A stretch of 52,992 nt of DNA, taken from contig SOJN01000063.1 in NCBI GenBank assembly GCA_004376575.1, positions 1 through 52,992 of the forward strand, written 5' to 3'. The translations under genes were made by a program, and so were the position numbers. Positions within the stretch are counted from its first letter, which is position 1; every line of letters starts with the position of its first letter. Origin of the DNA: a candidate division TA06 bacterium (GTDB lineage Bacteria > Hydrothermota > DG-26 > E44-bin18). The notes beneath the pieces are model-generated. The model searched no databases and had not been told where the DNA came from. It was given only the letters and a program-made list of their open reading frames with translations. This document shows positions 8,345 to 16,642 of the stretch, one piece after another.

Positions 8345-10267
8345 ATGAAAAACATAGAAGTAAAACTTCCCGGCGGAGTCGTCAAACAATACCCGACCGG
8401 GATTAGATTGTCTCAAGTCCTGAACGAGCTTGGCGGCGACCTGAACGGGAGAGCTCTTGCGGCAGCCGTGAATGGTGAGGTGACAGACCTGTCCAGGGAG
8501 CTTCAGGATGATTCGCAGGTTCGCTTCTTCGCCTTTGACTGCGAAGAAGGGAAGGCTGCATATTGGCACAGCACGTCTCATATTATGGCGCAGGCGGTCA
8601 AGGAACTCTTTCCTGAGGCAAAGCTGGGGATAGGCCCTCCCATTTCTGAGGGGTTCTATTACGATTTTGATGTGGAGAAACCGTTTTCGACGGAAGACCT
8701 CAAGAAAATCGAAAAAAGGATGCACGAGATTGCAAAGGAGGATCTACCATTCCAGAGGAGAGAGGTGAGCAAGGAGGAAGCCCGAGCTTTGTTCAAAGAG
8801 AAGAATGAGCCCTACAAGATCGAGCTGCTCGAAGGCTTAGAAGGACAGGTTTCACTCTACGAACATGACGATTTCGTTGACCTGTGCAAGGGACCTCATG
8901 TCCCATCAACAGGAAGGATAAAGTCTTTCCAGCTCCTGTCAGCTGCCGGAGCTTACTGGCGTGGAGATGAAGCAAACAAGATGTTACAGAGAATCTACGG
9001 CATCGCATTTGAGAATGAAGAGGATTTGCAGAAGCACATCGAGCTTCTGGAAGAGGCGAAGAAGAGAGATCACAGAAGGCTTGGCACGGAACTAGACCTC
9101 TTCTCAATCCATGAGGAGACGGGAGCCGGGCTCGTCTACTGGCACCCTAAAGGTGCACTCATTCTTGAGTTGATAAGGGATTTCTGGAGGGAGGAGCACT
9201 GGAAGAGAGGGTATCAACTCGTCTCCACTCCTCACATAGCAAGTGGCAGGCTGTGGCGTTCCTCAGGCCATCTCGATTTTTTTGGAGAGAACATGTACGT
9301 GTTTGATGTGGATGAAGTGCCCTATGCTTTGAAACCCATGAACTGCCCCATGCACGTGGTCATATACAAGACCAGGGTGAGAAGCTACAGGGATCTCCCT
9401 CTAAGGTTTGCTGAGCTGGGGACTGTTTACAGGAAAGAGAAGTCTGGAGTTCTCCACGGCACATTGAGGGTGAGAGGGTTCACTCAGGATGACGCGCACA
9501 TCTTCTGCATGCCCGAGCAGCTTGTGGAGGAACTTGTCGGGGTGGTGGAGCTTGCAAAGTACATGATGTCCTCGTTCGGGTTCAAAGAGTACAAGGTGAA
9601 TCTCTCTGTCAGGGACCTGGCACAGAAGGAAAAGTATATGGGAAGCGACGAGGATTGGAAGAAGGCAGAATCTGCTTTGATAGAAGCTCTTAAGAAGGCA
9701 GACCTGCCCTATCACAGGGCTGAGGGAGAGGCCATTTTCTATGGACCAAAGATAGACATAGACTTGCTCGATGCTCTTGGGCGGCACTGGCAGGCGACGA
9801 CAATTCAATTCGATTTCAATCTTCCCGAGCGGTTTGGCATAACCTATATGGGAAAGGACGGAAAAGAGCATACTCCCTACATGATCCACAGGGCCATACT
9901 GGGCGCGCTTGAGCGGTTCGTCGGAACCCTGCTGGAACACTATGCTGGCGCTCTACCTGTCTGGCTTTCGCCAGTCCAGGCGAAAGTAATGTCCATAACT
10001 GACGGGCAAGCCTCTTACGCTAATTCTGTTTCTGAGAGGCTGAAGAGCGAAGGGTTAAGGGTTGAACCTGATGTGAGAAACGAAAAGATTGGCCACAAGA
10101 TCAGAGAGGGAGAAAAGGAGAAAATTCCATACATGCTCATAGTTGGCAAGAAGGAGGTTGAAACCGGGAAGGTTTCCCTGAGGAGGCGGCACGAAGGGGT
10201 TAAGGGCGTGATGAGTGTTGAAGAGTTCTTGAAACTTGCCGGTGAAGAGATTTCCAGCAAAGTCTAA
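8345..10267 (+). CDS. thrS: Threonyl-tRNA synthetase
   Basis: A 640-residue class II synthetase that charges tRNA-Thr. Order of domains: TGS (1-62, VKLPGG onward), editing domain with the HxxxH motif WHSTSHIMAQAV (H75, H79), catalytic core with KPMNCPMH (zinc cysteine), motif 2 EKSGVLHGTLRVRGFTQDDAHIFC (zinc histidine in DDAH), HRAILGALERF (third zinc ligand region), and the anticodon-binding domain from LPVWLSPVQ to the end. The length is normal. The start is fixed by a TAG seven bases upstream in frame. The gene heads the conserved thrS-infC-rpmI-rplT order and lies 50 bases after the tRNA. I saw no T-box leader. Confidence 0.97.
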   Translation: MKNIEVKLPGGVVKQYPTGIRLSQVLNELGGDLNGRALAAAVNGEVTDLSRELQDDSQVRFFAFDCEEGKAAYWHSTSHIMAQAVKELFPEAKLGIGPPISEGFYYDFDVEKPFSTEDLKKIEKRMHEIAKEDLPFQRREVSKEEARALFKEKNEPYKIELLEGLEGQVSLYEHDDFVDLCKGPHVPSTGRIKSFQLLSAAGAYWRGDEANKMLQRIYGIAFENEEDLQKHIELLEEAKKRDHRRLGTELDLFSIHEETGAGLVYWHPKGALILELIRDFWREEHWKRGYQLVSTPHIASGRLWRSSGHLDFFGENMYVFDVDEVPYALKPMNCPMHVVIYKTRVRSYRDLPLRFAELGTVYRKEKSGVLHGTLRVRGFTQDDAHIFCMPEQLVEELVGVVELAKYMMSSFGFKEYKVNLSVRDLAQKEKYMGSDEDWKKAESALIEALKKADLPYHRAEGEAIFYGPKIDIDLLDALGRHWQATTIQFDFNLPERFGITYMGKDGKEHTPYMIHRAILGALERFVGTLLEHYAGALPVWLSPVQAKVMSITDGQASYANSVSERLKSEGLRVEPDVRNEKIGHKIREGEKEKIPYMLIVGKKEVETGKVSLRRRHEGVKGVMSVEEFLKLAGEEISSKV

Positions 10268-10284
10268 GGGAGGTGATATAATAA

Positions 10285-10800
10285 TTGGAGAAGCCAAGGG
10301 TCAATGAAAGGATAAGGGTTCCCAAGGTGAGAGTGGTAGGGGCGGATGGGGTACAGATAGGGATAATTGATACCAAAGACGCGATGGCAAGAGCAAGGGA
10401 GGCAGGGCTTGATCTGGTTGAGGTAGCACCAGTTGCCGAACCTCCCGTCTGTAAGATAATGGATTTTGGGAAGTACAAGTACGAGGAAGCCAAGAAGGAG
10501 AGGGCGGCGAAAAGGAAAGCGCACGCATTCCATCTGAAAGAATTGACCTTAAGGCCCAAGATTGAGGAACACGACTATCAGGTGAAACTGAAACATTTGC
10601 GCAGCTTCCTGACAGCACACAGCAAGGTTAAGATAACCTTGAAGTTTAGAGGGAGGGAGATGGCGCATCTCGATCTCGGGAAGAAGGTGCTTGACAGACT
10701 CGTCAAGGATTCAGAAGATCTCGGTTCTGTTGAGCATCCACTCAAGGTTGAAGGCAAGCGCATGATTATTGTATTGGCTCCGAAGATGCAGAAGAAATAG
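10285..10800 (+). CDS. infC: Translation initiation factor IF-3
   Basis: A 171-residue IF-3 with both domains: the N-terminal RVNERIRVPKVRVVGADGVQIG and LDLVEVAPVAEPPVCKIMDFGKYKYE, and the C-terminal KELTLRPKIEEHDYQVK followed by VKITLKFRGREMAH. It binds the 30S subunit, prevents premature 50S joining and proofreads start codons. The start is a TTG (10285), because an in-frame TAA ends immediately before it and the strong GGAGGTGAT ribosome site lies seven bases upstream. A non-ATG start on infC matches the autoregulation known in enterobacteria, where IF-3 discriminates against its own unusual start codon. It lies 17 bases after thrS. Confidence 0.97.
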   Translation: MEKPRVNERIRVPKVRVVGADGVQIGIIDTKDAMARAREAGLDLVEVAPVAEPPVCKIMDFGKYKYEEAKKERAAKRKAHAFHLKELTLRPKIEEHDYQVKLKHLRSFLTAHSKVKITLKFRGREMAHLDLGKKVLDRLVKDSEDLGSVEHPLKVEGKRMIIVLAPKMQKK

Positions 10801-10809
10801 GATGGACAC

Positions 10810-11013
10810 ATGCCAAAGTTGAAAACGAGAAGATCTGTAGCAAAGAGGCTGAAGAAGACTGCAAAAGGGAAGTTCAAGCGTCAGAAGGCCTATCATAGCC
10901 ACATCTTGACCAAGAAGACGAGGGCCAGGAAGAGAAGCCTGAGAAAGAAGACAATTGTGAAGGGACCTGAGAAGAAGAAGCTCAAAAGAATGGTGCCCTT
11001 CATAGGAAAATAA
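10810..11013 (+). CDS. rpmI: Ribosomal protein bL35
   Basis: A 67-residue, strongly basic protein starting [31 protein letters not shown] and ending VPFIGK, the standard bL35 pattern and length. It is a large-subunit protein. It lies between infC and rplT with gaps of about ten bases, the usual operon order. Confidence 0.96.
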   Translation: MPKLKTRRSVAKRLKKTAKGKFKRQKAYHSHILTKKTRARKRSLRKKTIVKGPEKKKLKRMVPFIGK

Positions 11014-11024
11014 GGAGGAGAAAC

Positions 11025-11378
11025 TTGGCCAGGGTTAGGAAAGGCCCGGCCGCCAAAGCAAGAAAAAAAAGGTGGCTGAAGGCAGCAAAAGGATACTGGG
11101 GAGGCAGAAGCAGACTCTACAGGACTGCTCGAGAAGCAGTGATGAAGTCGTGGTCCTATTCGTACAGAGATAGGAAGAAGAAGAAGGGTGATTTCAGGCG
11201 GTTGTGGATAATCAGGATAAACGCCGCGGCGAGGGAGCACGACTTATCATACAGTGCATTCATGTATGGTCTCAAGAAGGCGAACATTGCTCTTGATAGA
11301 AAGTCGCTGGCCGACATAGCAGTCAACGACACCAAAGGCTTCGCCAAACTGGCAGAGTTGGCAAAGAGCGGAGAATGA
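11025..11378 (+). CDS. rplT: Ribosomal protein bL20
   Basis: A 117-residue bL20 with the basic N-terminal extension ([24 protein letters not shown]) and the globular domain ([25 protein letters not shown]). bL20 organises 23S rRNA early in assembly and in several bacteria represses its own operon. The start is TTG at 11025 behind an excellent AAGGAGGAG site. It is the last gene of the thrS-infC-rpmI-rplT unit here. The pheS and pheT genes that commonly follow are absent. Confidence 0.96.
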   Translation: MARVRKGPAAKARKKRWLKAAKGYWGGRSRLYRTAREAVMKSWSYSYRDRKKKKGDFRRLWIIRINAAAREHDLSYSAFMYGLKKANIALDRKSLADIAVNDTKGFAKLAELAKSGE

Positions 11379-11731
11379 CTTAACCGCTGTACGCCATACG
11401 CTGTACGACCCGTCAGACTGTCAGTTCTCAGCTGTCAGTCGTCAGCGAATCATTCGAAATTACGAAATCCCTTACAACCCTTCCCCGCACCTTCGAAATT
11501 AGGAAATTGAAAACCGTTTCACCCTCTCCTTAATCCTCTCCCTTGACACAGGGAGAGAAACGGATGGGGTCGGACGAAACTAGAAAATTGCCCCCTGGCA
11601 TCCCCTTGGGGAAATGAAAGCGTCTAGTTGCATTTTCGATTTTCGGAGGGGGGGAGCAAGGCGAAGGGGAATTTCCGGAGCGAGGTCGGTAGGGTCGGGA
11701 ATTTCGCAATTTCGTGGTTTGTGATTGGCAC

Positions 11732-11801
11732 GGGGACTTCGTGAAATGGGGGCTCGTGAAACGGGGCGGGCCCCGTGTATCTCACTACATGAGAAACGGG
11801 G
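11732..11801 (+). repeat. 70-bp direct repeat, copy 1
   Basis: Starts GGGGACTTCGTGAAATGGGG and ends TGAGAAACGGGG. It matches 11913-11982 at 67 of 70 positions by eye. Confidence 0.85.
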
Positions 11802-11843
11802 CAGGCAGGTGTAAACTCACAAACTTCTTGTGATTTCGTTGTT

Positions 11844-11897
11844 GTAGGGGCGCGGTCGCCGCGCCCTTTAGTTTGGGCAGGGAGACCCTGCCCCTAC
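11844..11897 (+). repeat. Palindromic dispersed module, copy A
   Basis: Two adjoining hairpins. GTAGGGGCGCGG/CCGCGCCC is followed by GGGCAGGGAGACCCTGCCC and then CTAC. The second half, with its flank to 11914, recurs at 27711-27752 with one mismatch, and the whole module recurs interrupted at 29781-29868. Confidence 0.85.
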
Positions 11898-11912
11898 AAA
11901 GTCTCAAACCAT

Positions 11913-11982
11913 GGGGACCTCGTGAAATGGGGGCTCGTGAAACGGGGCAGGCCCCGTGTATCTCACTACGTGAGAAACGGGG
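11913..11982 (+). repeat. 70-bp direct repeat, copy 2
   Basis: Second copy of the unit at 11732-11801, differing at three positions. It follows the palindromic module directly, so the island reads repeat, spacer, palindrome, repeat. Confidence 0.85.
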
Positions 11983-12203
11983 GGCCGTGAAACGCCCCAG
12001 GCAGGCAGGATGCACATGGACTTCTGTACTTTTTGGTTTCGGGGAACTGGCACTTCCTTCCGTTTGTTTTTCCATTCCTCCCTCAATTAGGTCTTTGTAC
12101 TTCGCAATTCGTCCTTCGTACTTCAAGTAGCATGGTTCTGAAGTTCGTTACTGCTTATGACTAAATGAGTTACAGTCTGTCAGTTAATATTTCAAAAAAG
12201 GTG

Positions 12204-12232
12204 TTGACACATAGGTTGCTCAGTGATAAAAT
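12204..12232 (+). promoter_or_regulatory. Sigma-70 promoter, near-leaderless lipoprotein mRNA
   Basis: A perfect -35 TTGACA (12204-12209), a 17-bp spacer and -10 TAAAAT (12227-12232). Only 11 bases separate the -10 box from the ATG at 12244, which predicts a 5' leader of about four or five bases with no Shine-Dalgarno site. Confidence 0.7.
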
Positions 12233-12243
12233 GCTTTTGACAA

Positions 12244-12834
12244 ATGAGGTTATGGGCTGGGATCTGGCCGGCTGCTGTGCTTCTTCTCATTGCCAGCGGG
12301 TGCGGCCGTGGTTTTGAGACGCCCCATTGGCGCGTCGGACAGTGGGTTAGATACAGCGTTACCTCAAGTGGCGAGACCTGGCAGCTTGAGTACGCTCTGG
12401 TCGGCGAAGAGAAAGACGGAGAGTCCCAGCTGTTCTGGCTGGAGACGAGAAGGTTTGACGGGAAAGATACGCTCTTTGTAAAGTGGCTTGTTCCCGCCGG
12501 GCTCAACGGCCCAGCAGAGAGGGTCCTGGTCGGTGAAGGAACTTCTGCAGGTGTCATGGTAGATGGCCCAGGCCTGCCCCAGCAATCTGAAGGGGGAAGG
12601 TCTTCTGGTGGCCAAAGTCTGGCTGTTCTGGAGAGTGTGGAAACGCCGGCCGGCCCGTTTTTATCGGAGAGGTATGCAAAACCTTCCGGCCTGGTCTGGC
12701 TAAGCCCCAAGGTGCCTATCTTCGGGGTGGTCAGGTCAAAAGGTGAGGAAGGTGAGCTGATGTTGGTTGCATATGGACTGAAAGGAGCGACCAGCAAATT
12801 GACAGAGGCGCCCGGTATGATGACCATTCCCTGA
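12244..12834 (+). CDS. Predicted lipoprotein of unknown function
   Basis: A 196-residue protein with a lipoprotein signal: MRLWAGIWPAAVLLLIASGC, where C20 in ASGC is the predicted lipidation site. The mature part is beta-rich (WRVGQWVRYSVTSSGETWQLEY, FWLETRRFDGKDTLFVKWLVPA), and a segment VLESVETPAGPF then ERYA resembles small periplasmic or outer-membrane lipoproteins that measure or carry a ligand. I cannot assign a function. It occupies the place between rplT and the zapB/zapA genes where pheST is usual. The ZapB-like gene begins 15 bases downstream, so a shared transcript from the 12204 promoter is likely. Confidence 0.8.
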   Translation: MRLWAGIWPAAVLLLIASGCGRGFETPHWRVGQWVRYSVTSSGETWQLEYALVGEEKDGESQLFWLETRRFDGKDTLFVKWLVPAGLNGPAERVLVGEGTSAGVMVDGPGLPQQSEGGRSSGGQSLAVLESVETPAGPFLSERYAKPSGLVWLSPKVPIFGVVRSKGEEGELMLVAYGLKGATSKLTEAPGMMTIP

Positions 12835-12849
12835 TAGGAGGGTCTGGAA

Positions 12850-13080
12850 GTGGATTCGGAGATAAAAGACATTGACATACTGGAGAAGAGGATCGGGGGC
12901 GCCGTAAAATTGATAGATGGTTTGAAGAAAAGGGAGGATGATCTAAAGAACAGATTGCGGATCCTCGAGGATGAGAACAGACTCCTCAAGGATCAAAGCA
13001 AGAGCCTTTCAAGAGGTCGTGAAGAAGCAAGAGTTAAAGTGCAGGCTCTGCTCGAAAAGCTGAAGCTTGCAGAGGAGTAG
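12850..13080 (+). CDS. ZapB-like coiled-coil protein
   Basis: A 76-residue protein that is almost wholly coiled coil (ILEKRIGGAVKLIDGLKKRE, LRILEDENRLLKDQ). Size, composition and position directly before zapA match the ZapB/DUF904-like proteins that help bundle FtsZ at midcell. The family is defined weakly by sequence, so the role is inferred. The start is GTG at 12850 behind AGGAGGG. Confidence 0.7.
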   Translation: MDSEIKDIDILEKRIGGAVKLIDGLKKREDDLKNRLRILEDENRLLKDQSKSLSRGREEARVKVQALLEKLKLAEE

Positions 13081-13157
13081 GTGTTGGTCACAGCAGTGAA
13101 CATTAGCAGTTGTATAGTTGTTTCCGGTTTATCCAAGGAACACTCGCTGCGGGGTGG

Positions 13158-13466
13158 ATGAAGATGCAAGATGAAAAGGAAAAGCCAGTAAGTGTAAGAA
13201 TCATGGATAGTGAATACTCAGTCAGTGGAAGTGTGGACGAGGAGTACACTAAAGAGATTGCCAGATACGTTGATGAGAAGATGCGGCAGATTGCGAGTAA
13301 GCATCCCTATCCATCCTCGGCAAAAGTGGCAATACTGGCGGCTCTCAACATTGCAGATGAGCTGTTTGATGAAAAGAAAGCCAGGTCACAGCTTAAAGAA
13401 GAGCTGTCAAGGAGAGCCAGAGTAATGGCGCAGGCGCTTGAGCAGAGGCTCTCTACTGCTCCTTGA
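13158..13466 (+). CDS. zapA: Cell division protein ZapA
   Basis: About 102 residues with the ZapA pattern: VSVRIMDSEYSVSGSVDEEYTKEIARYVDEKM, then VAILAALNIADELFDEK, then a C-terminal coiled coil. ZapA cross-links FtsZ filaments. An upstream in-frame TTG at 13110 would add 16 residues that do not fit the family. The ATG at 13158 (or 13164), following GGGGTGG, is preferred. Its neighbours, a ZapB-like gene before and a 6S RNA after, are the usual company of zapA. Confidence 0.88.
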   Translation: MKMQDEKEKPVSVRIMDSEYSVSGSVDEEYTKEIARYVDEKMRQIASKHPYPSSAKVAILAALNIADELFDEKKARSQLKEELSRRARVMAQALEQRLSTAP

Positions 13467-13492
13467 TATACTGGATTTAAGAAGCATTCTAT

Positions 13493-13683
13493 ACAGAAGT
13501 TCCCTGTCGTGTTCGTGACGGGTGAATTGAAAATGAGCCAACACCTGACTCTAGGGAGCTCACATTCGAATGCGTAGGGCAGACCGCTCTGTGCGGAAGC
13601 GCGAAACAATCGAGAGGGCACCCACCTTGGAGAAAGGTTCATATCACTTCACTTGGCGGCACTGAGGCAGGGAACTTTTCTGT
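13493..13683 (+). ncRNA. ssrS: 6S RNA
   Basis: About 190 bases between zapA and rarA. The ends pair as a closing stem: ACAGAAGTTCCCTG at 13493 with CAGGGAACTTTTCTGT ending at 13683. Just inside, CCTGTCGTGTTCGTGACGGG matches the conserved 6S 5' segment (CCTG, GTTCG, CGGG). The 3' half has an ACCTTGGAGAAAGGTTCA hairpin like the one seen in known 6S RNAs. 6S RNA sequesters sigma-70 RNA polymerase by mimicking an open promoter and lies next to zapA in many bacteria. The ends are estimated from the stem. Confidence 0.85.
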
Positions 13684-13688
13684 TTAAC

Positions 13689-14981
13689 ATGGAAGAGAAG
13701 ATAGATCTTTTTGAGGAAGAAAGTGGTGGTCGGACCAGAGCTCCTCTGGCCGCAAGAATGAGGCCCAGAAATCTTGATGAGTTCGTAGGACAGTCTCACA
13801 TCCTTGGTAAGGGCAAGCTGTTAAGGAGAATGATAGAGGCTGACCGACTCAGTTCGCTCATTCTTTATGGCCCTCCTGGATGCGGCAAGAGTTCCCTTGC
13901 CTACGCCATAACGGACATGACCACATCCCACATCAAGAGAATCAACGCGACCACCTCTGGCGCGTCTGAAATCAGGGCAATCTGCACGATGGCGGAGCGG
14001 CGAAGGACCGTACTTCTGGTTGATGAGATAAGCCACTTCAACAAGCTCCAGCAGGACGGCCTTCTGGCTGCGGTGGAGGAAGGAAATGTGATACTGATAG
14101 GTACCACTGTGTACAACCCTTTCTTCTCCATCATTCCGGCACTCAACTCCAGGTCGCACATATTTGAGCTGAAGCCTCTGTCCGTTGATGAGATAAAGGA
14201 GCTTATCAAGCGCGCTATCAATGACAAGGAGAGGGGTCTGGGGGAATACAGAACAGGAATGGCCGATGACGCATTGAACCACCTGGCAAGGTTTTCGGGC
14301 GGCGATGCGAGAAAGGCGTTGAATGCGCTAGAGATCGGCGCACTGTCCACCTCTGCTGTAAACGGTGTGGTGGAGTTTACGCTCGAGGTGGCAGAGGACT
14401 CTATGCAGAAGATGTTCTTTCGCTACGACACGGATGAACACTACGACACGATTTCTGCTTTCATAAAATCGATGCGCGGTTCGGATCCAGATGCCTCCCT
14501 CTACTGGCTGGCCAAGATGATAGCCTGCGGCGAGGATCCCAGGTTCATAGCAAGAAGAATCTGCATCTGCGCATCAGAGGATGTCGGTAACGCAGACCCG
14601 ATGGCAACTGTTCTGGCCTCCGCAGCCCTGCACATTGTGGAAACAATAGGTCTGCCTGAAGCAGGAATAACGCTAGCCCAGGCTACCACGTACGTTGCGA
14701 GCGCTCCAAAAAGCAACGCATCCTACGTGGGCTACAGGGAGGCCACAACAGACGTGGAAAGTTCAAGGACGATGGAGGTTCCTCAAAACCTGAAGGAGGC
14801 AGGATACTCTGGAGCTCGAAGGCTGAAGAGGGGAGAGAGCTACAGGTATCCGCACGCCGCCTCAACGGGTTTTGTCGAACAGGAGTACACCCCAGAGAAG
14901 AGAACCTACTATCGTCCGACAGATAGAGGATATGAAAAAAAGATTCAAGAGTATCTTCGAAATCTACGGGCAGAAGAGTGA
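13689..14981 (+). CDS. rarA: Replication-associated recombination protein RarA (MgsA)
   Basis: A 430-residue clamp-loader-like AAA+ ATPase acting at stalled forks. Landmarks: LAARMRPRNLDEFVGQSHILG at the N-terminus, Walker A ILYGPPGCGKSSLAY, Walker B LLVDEISHFNKLQQDGLL, VILIGTTVYNPFFSIIPALNSRS (sensor and arginine finger), SGGDARKALNALE (sensor 2), and the C-terminal tetramerisation domain (DPMATVLASAALHIVETIGLPEAGITLAQATTYVA). The start is placed at the ATG at 13689, since an upstream TTG at 13653 lies within the 6S RNA and adds residues not seen in the family. Confidence 0.93.
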   Translation: MEEKIDLFEEESGGRTRAPLAARMRPRNLDEFVGQSHILGKGKLLRRMIEADRLSSLILYGPPGCGKSSLAYAITDMTTSHIKRINATTSGASEIRAICTMAERRRTVLLVDEISHFNKLQQDGLLAAVEEGNVILIGTTVYNPFFSIIPALNSRSHIFELKPLSVDEIKELIKRAINDKERGLGEYRTGMADDALNHLARFSGGDARKALNALEIGALSTSAVNGVVEFTLEVAEDSMQKMFFRYDTDEHYDTISAFIKSMRGSDPDASLYWLAKMIACGEDPRFIARRICICASEDVGNADPMATVLASAALHIVETIGLPEAGITLAQATTYVASAPKSNASYVGYREATTDVESSRTMEVPQNLKEAGYSGARRLKRGESYRYPHAASTGFVEQEYTPEKRTYYRPTDRGYEKKIQEYLRNLRAEE

Positions 14982-15054
14982 GATGGAGACGAGTCGTGTA
15001 CCCTTTGGCTCATCAGTCTCACAAAACTCTGCCTGAAACGGGGGGGTGATAGGT

Positions 15055-16620
15055 GTGGACATAAGTCTTCTTTCAGTACTTACAAGTATGGGAATTGCGG
15101 CACTATTTTTCATTCTGGGTTTCTTTGTAAACAGGAAGATCGGCGAGCTGAAGCTGTACAATGCAAAGAAGATGGCTGGGAACATCGTTGAGGAGGCGAA
15201 GAAAGAGGCAGAGAGCTATAAGAGGGAGGCAGCCCTTGAGGCCAGAGACAAGATGTACAAGGCCAAGTTGGGATTTGAAAAGGACACTGCAAAGAAAAAG
15301 AGAGAGTTGCAGAATATTGAAAGGAAGCTCGCCGACAGAGAGAGCAATGTCGAACGCAAGAGCGACCTGCTTGCCAGAAAAGAGAGGGAGACGCAGAGAA
15401 GAGAGAGGGATCTTGCCCTCAAAGAGAGGACTGTGAAGGCGAAGGATGAAAGGTACAAGCAGCTTCTGGAAGAAGAGAATGCAAAATTGGAGAGGATAGC
15501 GGGGATGACTGCAGAGCAAGCCAAGCAGAGATTGATGGCAAACCTGGAGGCGCAAGCGAGGTATGAAGCTGCACAGATGATCAAAGAGATAAAGGACAAG
15601 GCAAGGGAGTCTGCGGAAGGGGACGCAAAGGAGATAATCACTTCTGCCATCCAACGGTGTGCAACCGACCACGTGGTCGAGTCGACTGTCTCGGTTGTCT
15701 CCTTGCCAAACGAAGAGATGAAAGGAAGAATCATCGGGAGAGAAGGGAGAAACATCAGGGCTTTCGAGACTGCAACCGGTATTGAGGTCATAATAGATGA
15801 CACCCCTGAAGCTGTCTCCCTGTCCGGGTTTGATCCGGTACGAAGAGAAACTGCAAGACTGGCGCTGGAGACTCTGGTCGCAGATGGACGCATACATCCT
15901 GCAAGGATAGAAGAGATAGTGGCCAAGACGGAAAAGCAGGTTGAGGAATTGATAGACAAGACCGGAGAGGAAACGCTGCTGGAAATGGGGATCCCGGATG
16001 CCCATCCCGAGGTTGCCAGGCTTCTGGGGAGGCTGAAATACAGGACAAGTTATGGACAGAATGTTCTTCAGCACTCCAAGGAGGTAGCTTATATATGTGG
16101 CCTGATGGCGGGTGAACTCGATTTCGATGGCGCTATTGCCAGAAGGGCTGGTTTGCTGCATGATCTGGGAAAGGCCGTTGACCAGAGCCATGAGGGGACA
16201 CACGCAAAGATTGGTGCAGAGCTTGCCAGGAAGTATGGAGAAAGTGATCTGATAATCAATGCGATACTCGCTCATCATGAGGACACAGAGCCCACGTCAG
16301 CGATAGCCACACTGGTTGCGGCTGCGGATGCTGTCTCAGGAGCACGTCCGGGAGCAAGGAGGGAGACGCTAGAGGCCTACATCAAGAGGCTCGAAAAGCT
16401 GGAGGAGATAGCGAACTCCTTCAGAGGTGTGGATAATGCTTACGCAATTCAGGCTGGTAGAGAGATAAGAATAATCGTTCAGCCTGAGGAGATATCCGAT
16501 GTGCAGGCCGGGGAGCTTTCTTCGATGATTGCAAAGAGGATTGAAGCTGAACTGAAGTATCCTGGCCAGATAAAGGTGACGGTAATAAGAGAGATGAGGG
16601 CTGTTGGATACGCCAAGTAG
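15055..16620 (+). CDS. rny: Ribonuclease Y
   Basis: About 521 residues. Order: an N-terminal membrane helix (GIAALFFILGFFVNRKIG), a long charged coiled coil (about 40-190), a KH domain (KGRIIGREGRNIRAFETATGIEVIIDD), and an HD domain with HSKEVAYICG and AGLLHDLGKAVD, whose HD pair binds the catalytic metals. RNase Y starts mRNA decay at the membrane in bacteria lacking or supplementing RNase E. GTG at 15055 is preferred to GTG at 15046 because the GGGGGGTGAT ribosome site overlaps the latter. ymdB follows, the order also seen in Bacillus. Confidence 0.95.
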   Translation: MDISLLSVLTSMGIAALFFILGFFVNRKIGELKLYNAKKMAGNIVEEAKKEAESYKREAALEARDKMYKAKLGFEKDTAKKKRELQNIERKLADRESNVERKSDLLARKERETQRRERDLALKERTVKAKDERYKQLLEEENAKLERIAGMTAEQAKQRLMANLEAQARYEAAQMIKEIKDKARESAEGDAKEIITSAIQRCATDHVVESTVSVVSLPNEEMKGRIIGREGRNIRAFETATGIEVIIDDTPEAVSLSGFDPVRRETARLALETLVADGRIHPARIEEIVAKTEKQVEELIDKTGEETLLEMGIPDAHPEVARLLGRLKYRTSYGQNVLQHSKEVAYICGLMAGELDFDGAIARRAGLLHDLGKAVDQSHEGTHAKIGAELARKYGESDLIINAILAHHEDTEPTSAIATLVAAADAVSGARPGARRETLEAYIKRLEKLEEIANSFRGVDNAYAIQAGREIRIIVQPEEISDVQAGELSSMIAKRIEAELKYPGQIKVTVIREMRAVGYAK

Positions 16621-16642
16621 TCAACGCGACAAAGGTGATCTG

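Larger units (their letters stand above)
11379..12203. other. Repeat-rich intergenic island after rplT, no gene seen
   Basis: About 825 bases with no supportable gene. It begins with degenerate GCTGTACGCC/TCAGCTGTCAG-type simple repeats. A long inverted repeat follows: CTCTCCCT (11536-11543) pairs with AGGGAGAG (11550-11557), and outer arms CCGTTT (11514-11519) pair with AAACGG (11558-11563). Then come two copies of a 70-bp direct repeat (11732-11801 and 11913-11982) flanking a palindromic module (11844-11897). The short open frames here follow the repeats and have no ribosome site or family similarity. Confidence 0.8.

Noticed and set aside
11873-12130. 85-residue open frame in the repeat island
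   Set aside because: It consists mostly of repeated elements and has no homology pattern.
13653-13688. Upstream TTG start for rarA
   Set aside because: This stretch forms the 3' side of the 6S RNA closing stem, and the family begins near the ATG at 13689.
15103-16278. 391-residue open frame antisense to rny
   Set aside because: It is the shadow of the AG-rich rny coding strand, with leucine, serine and cysteine-rich composition and no recognisable domain.
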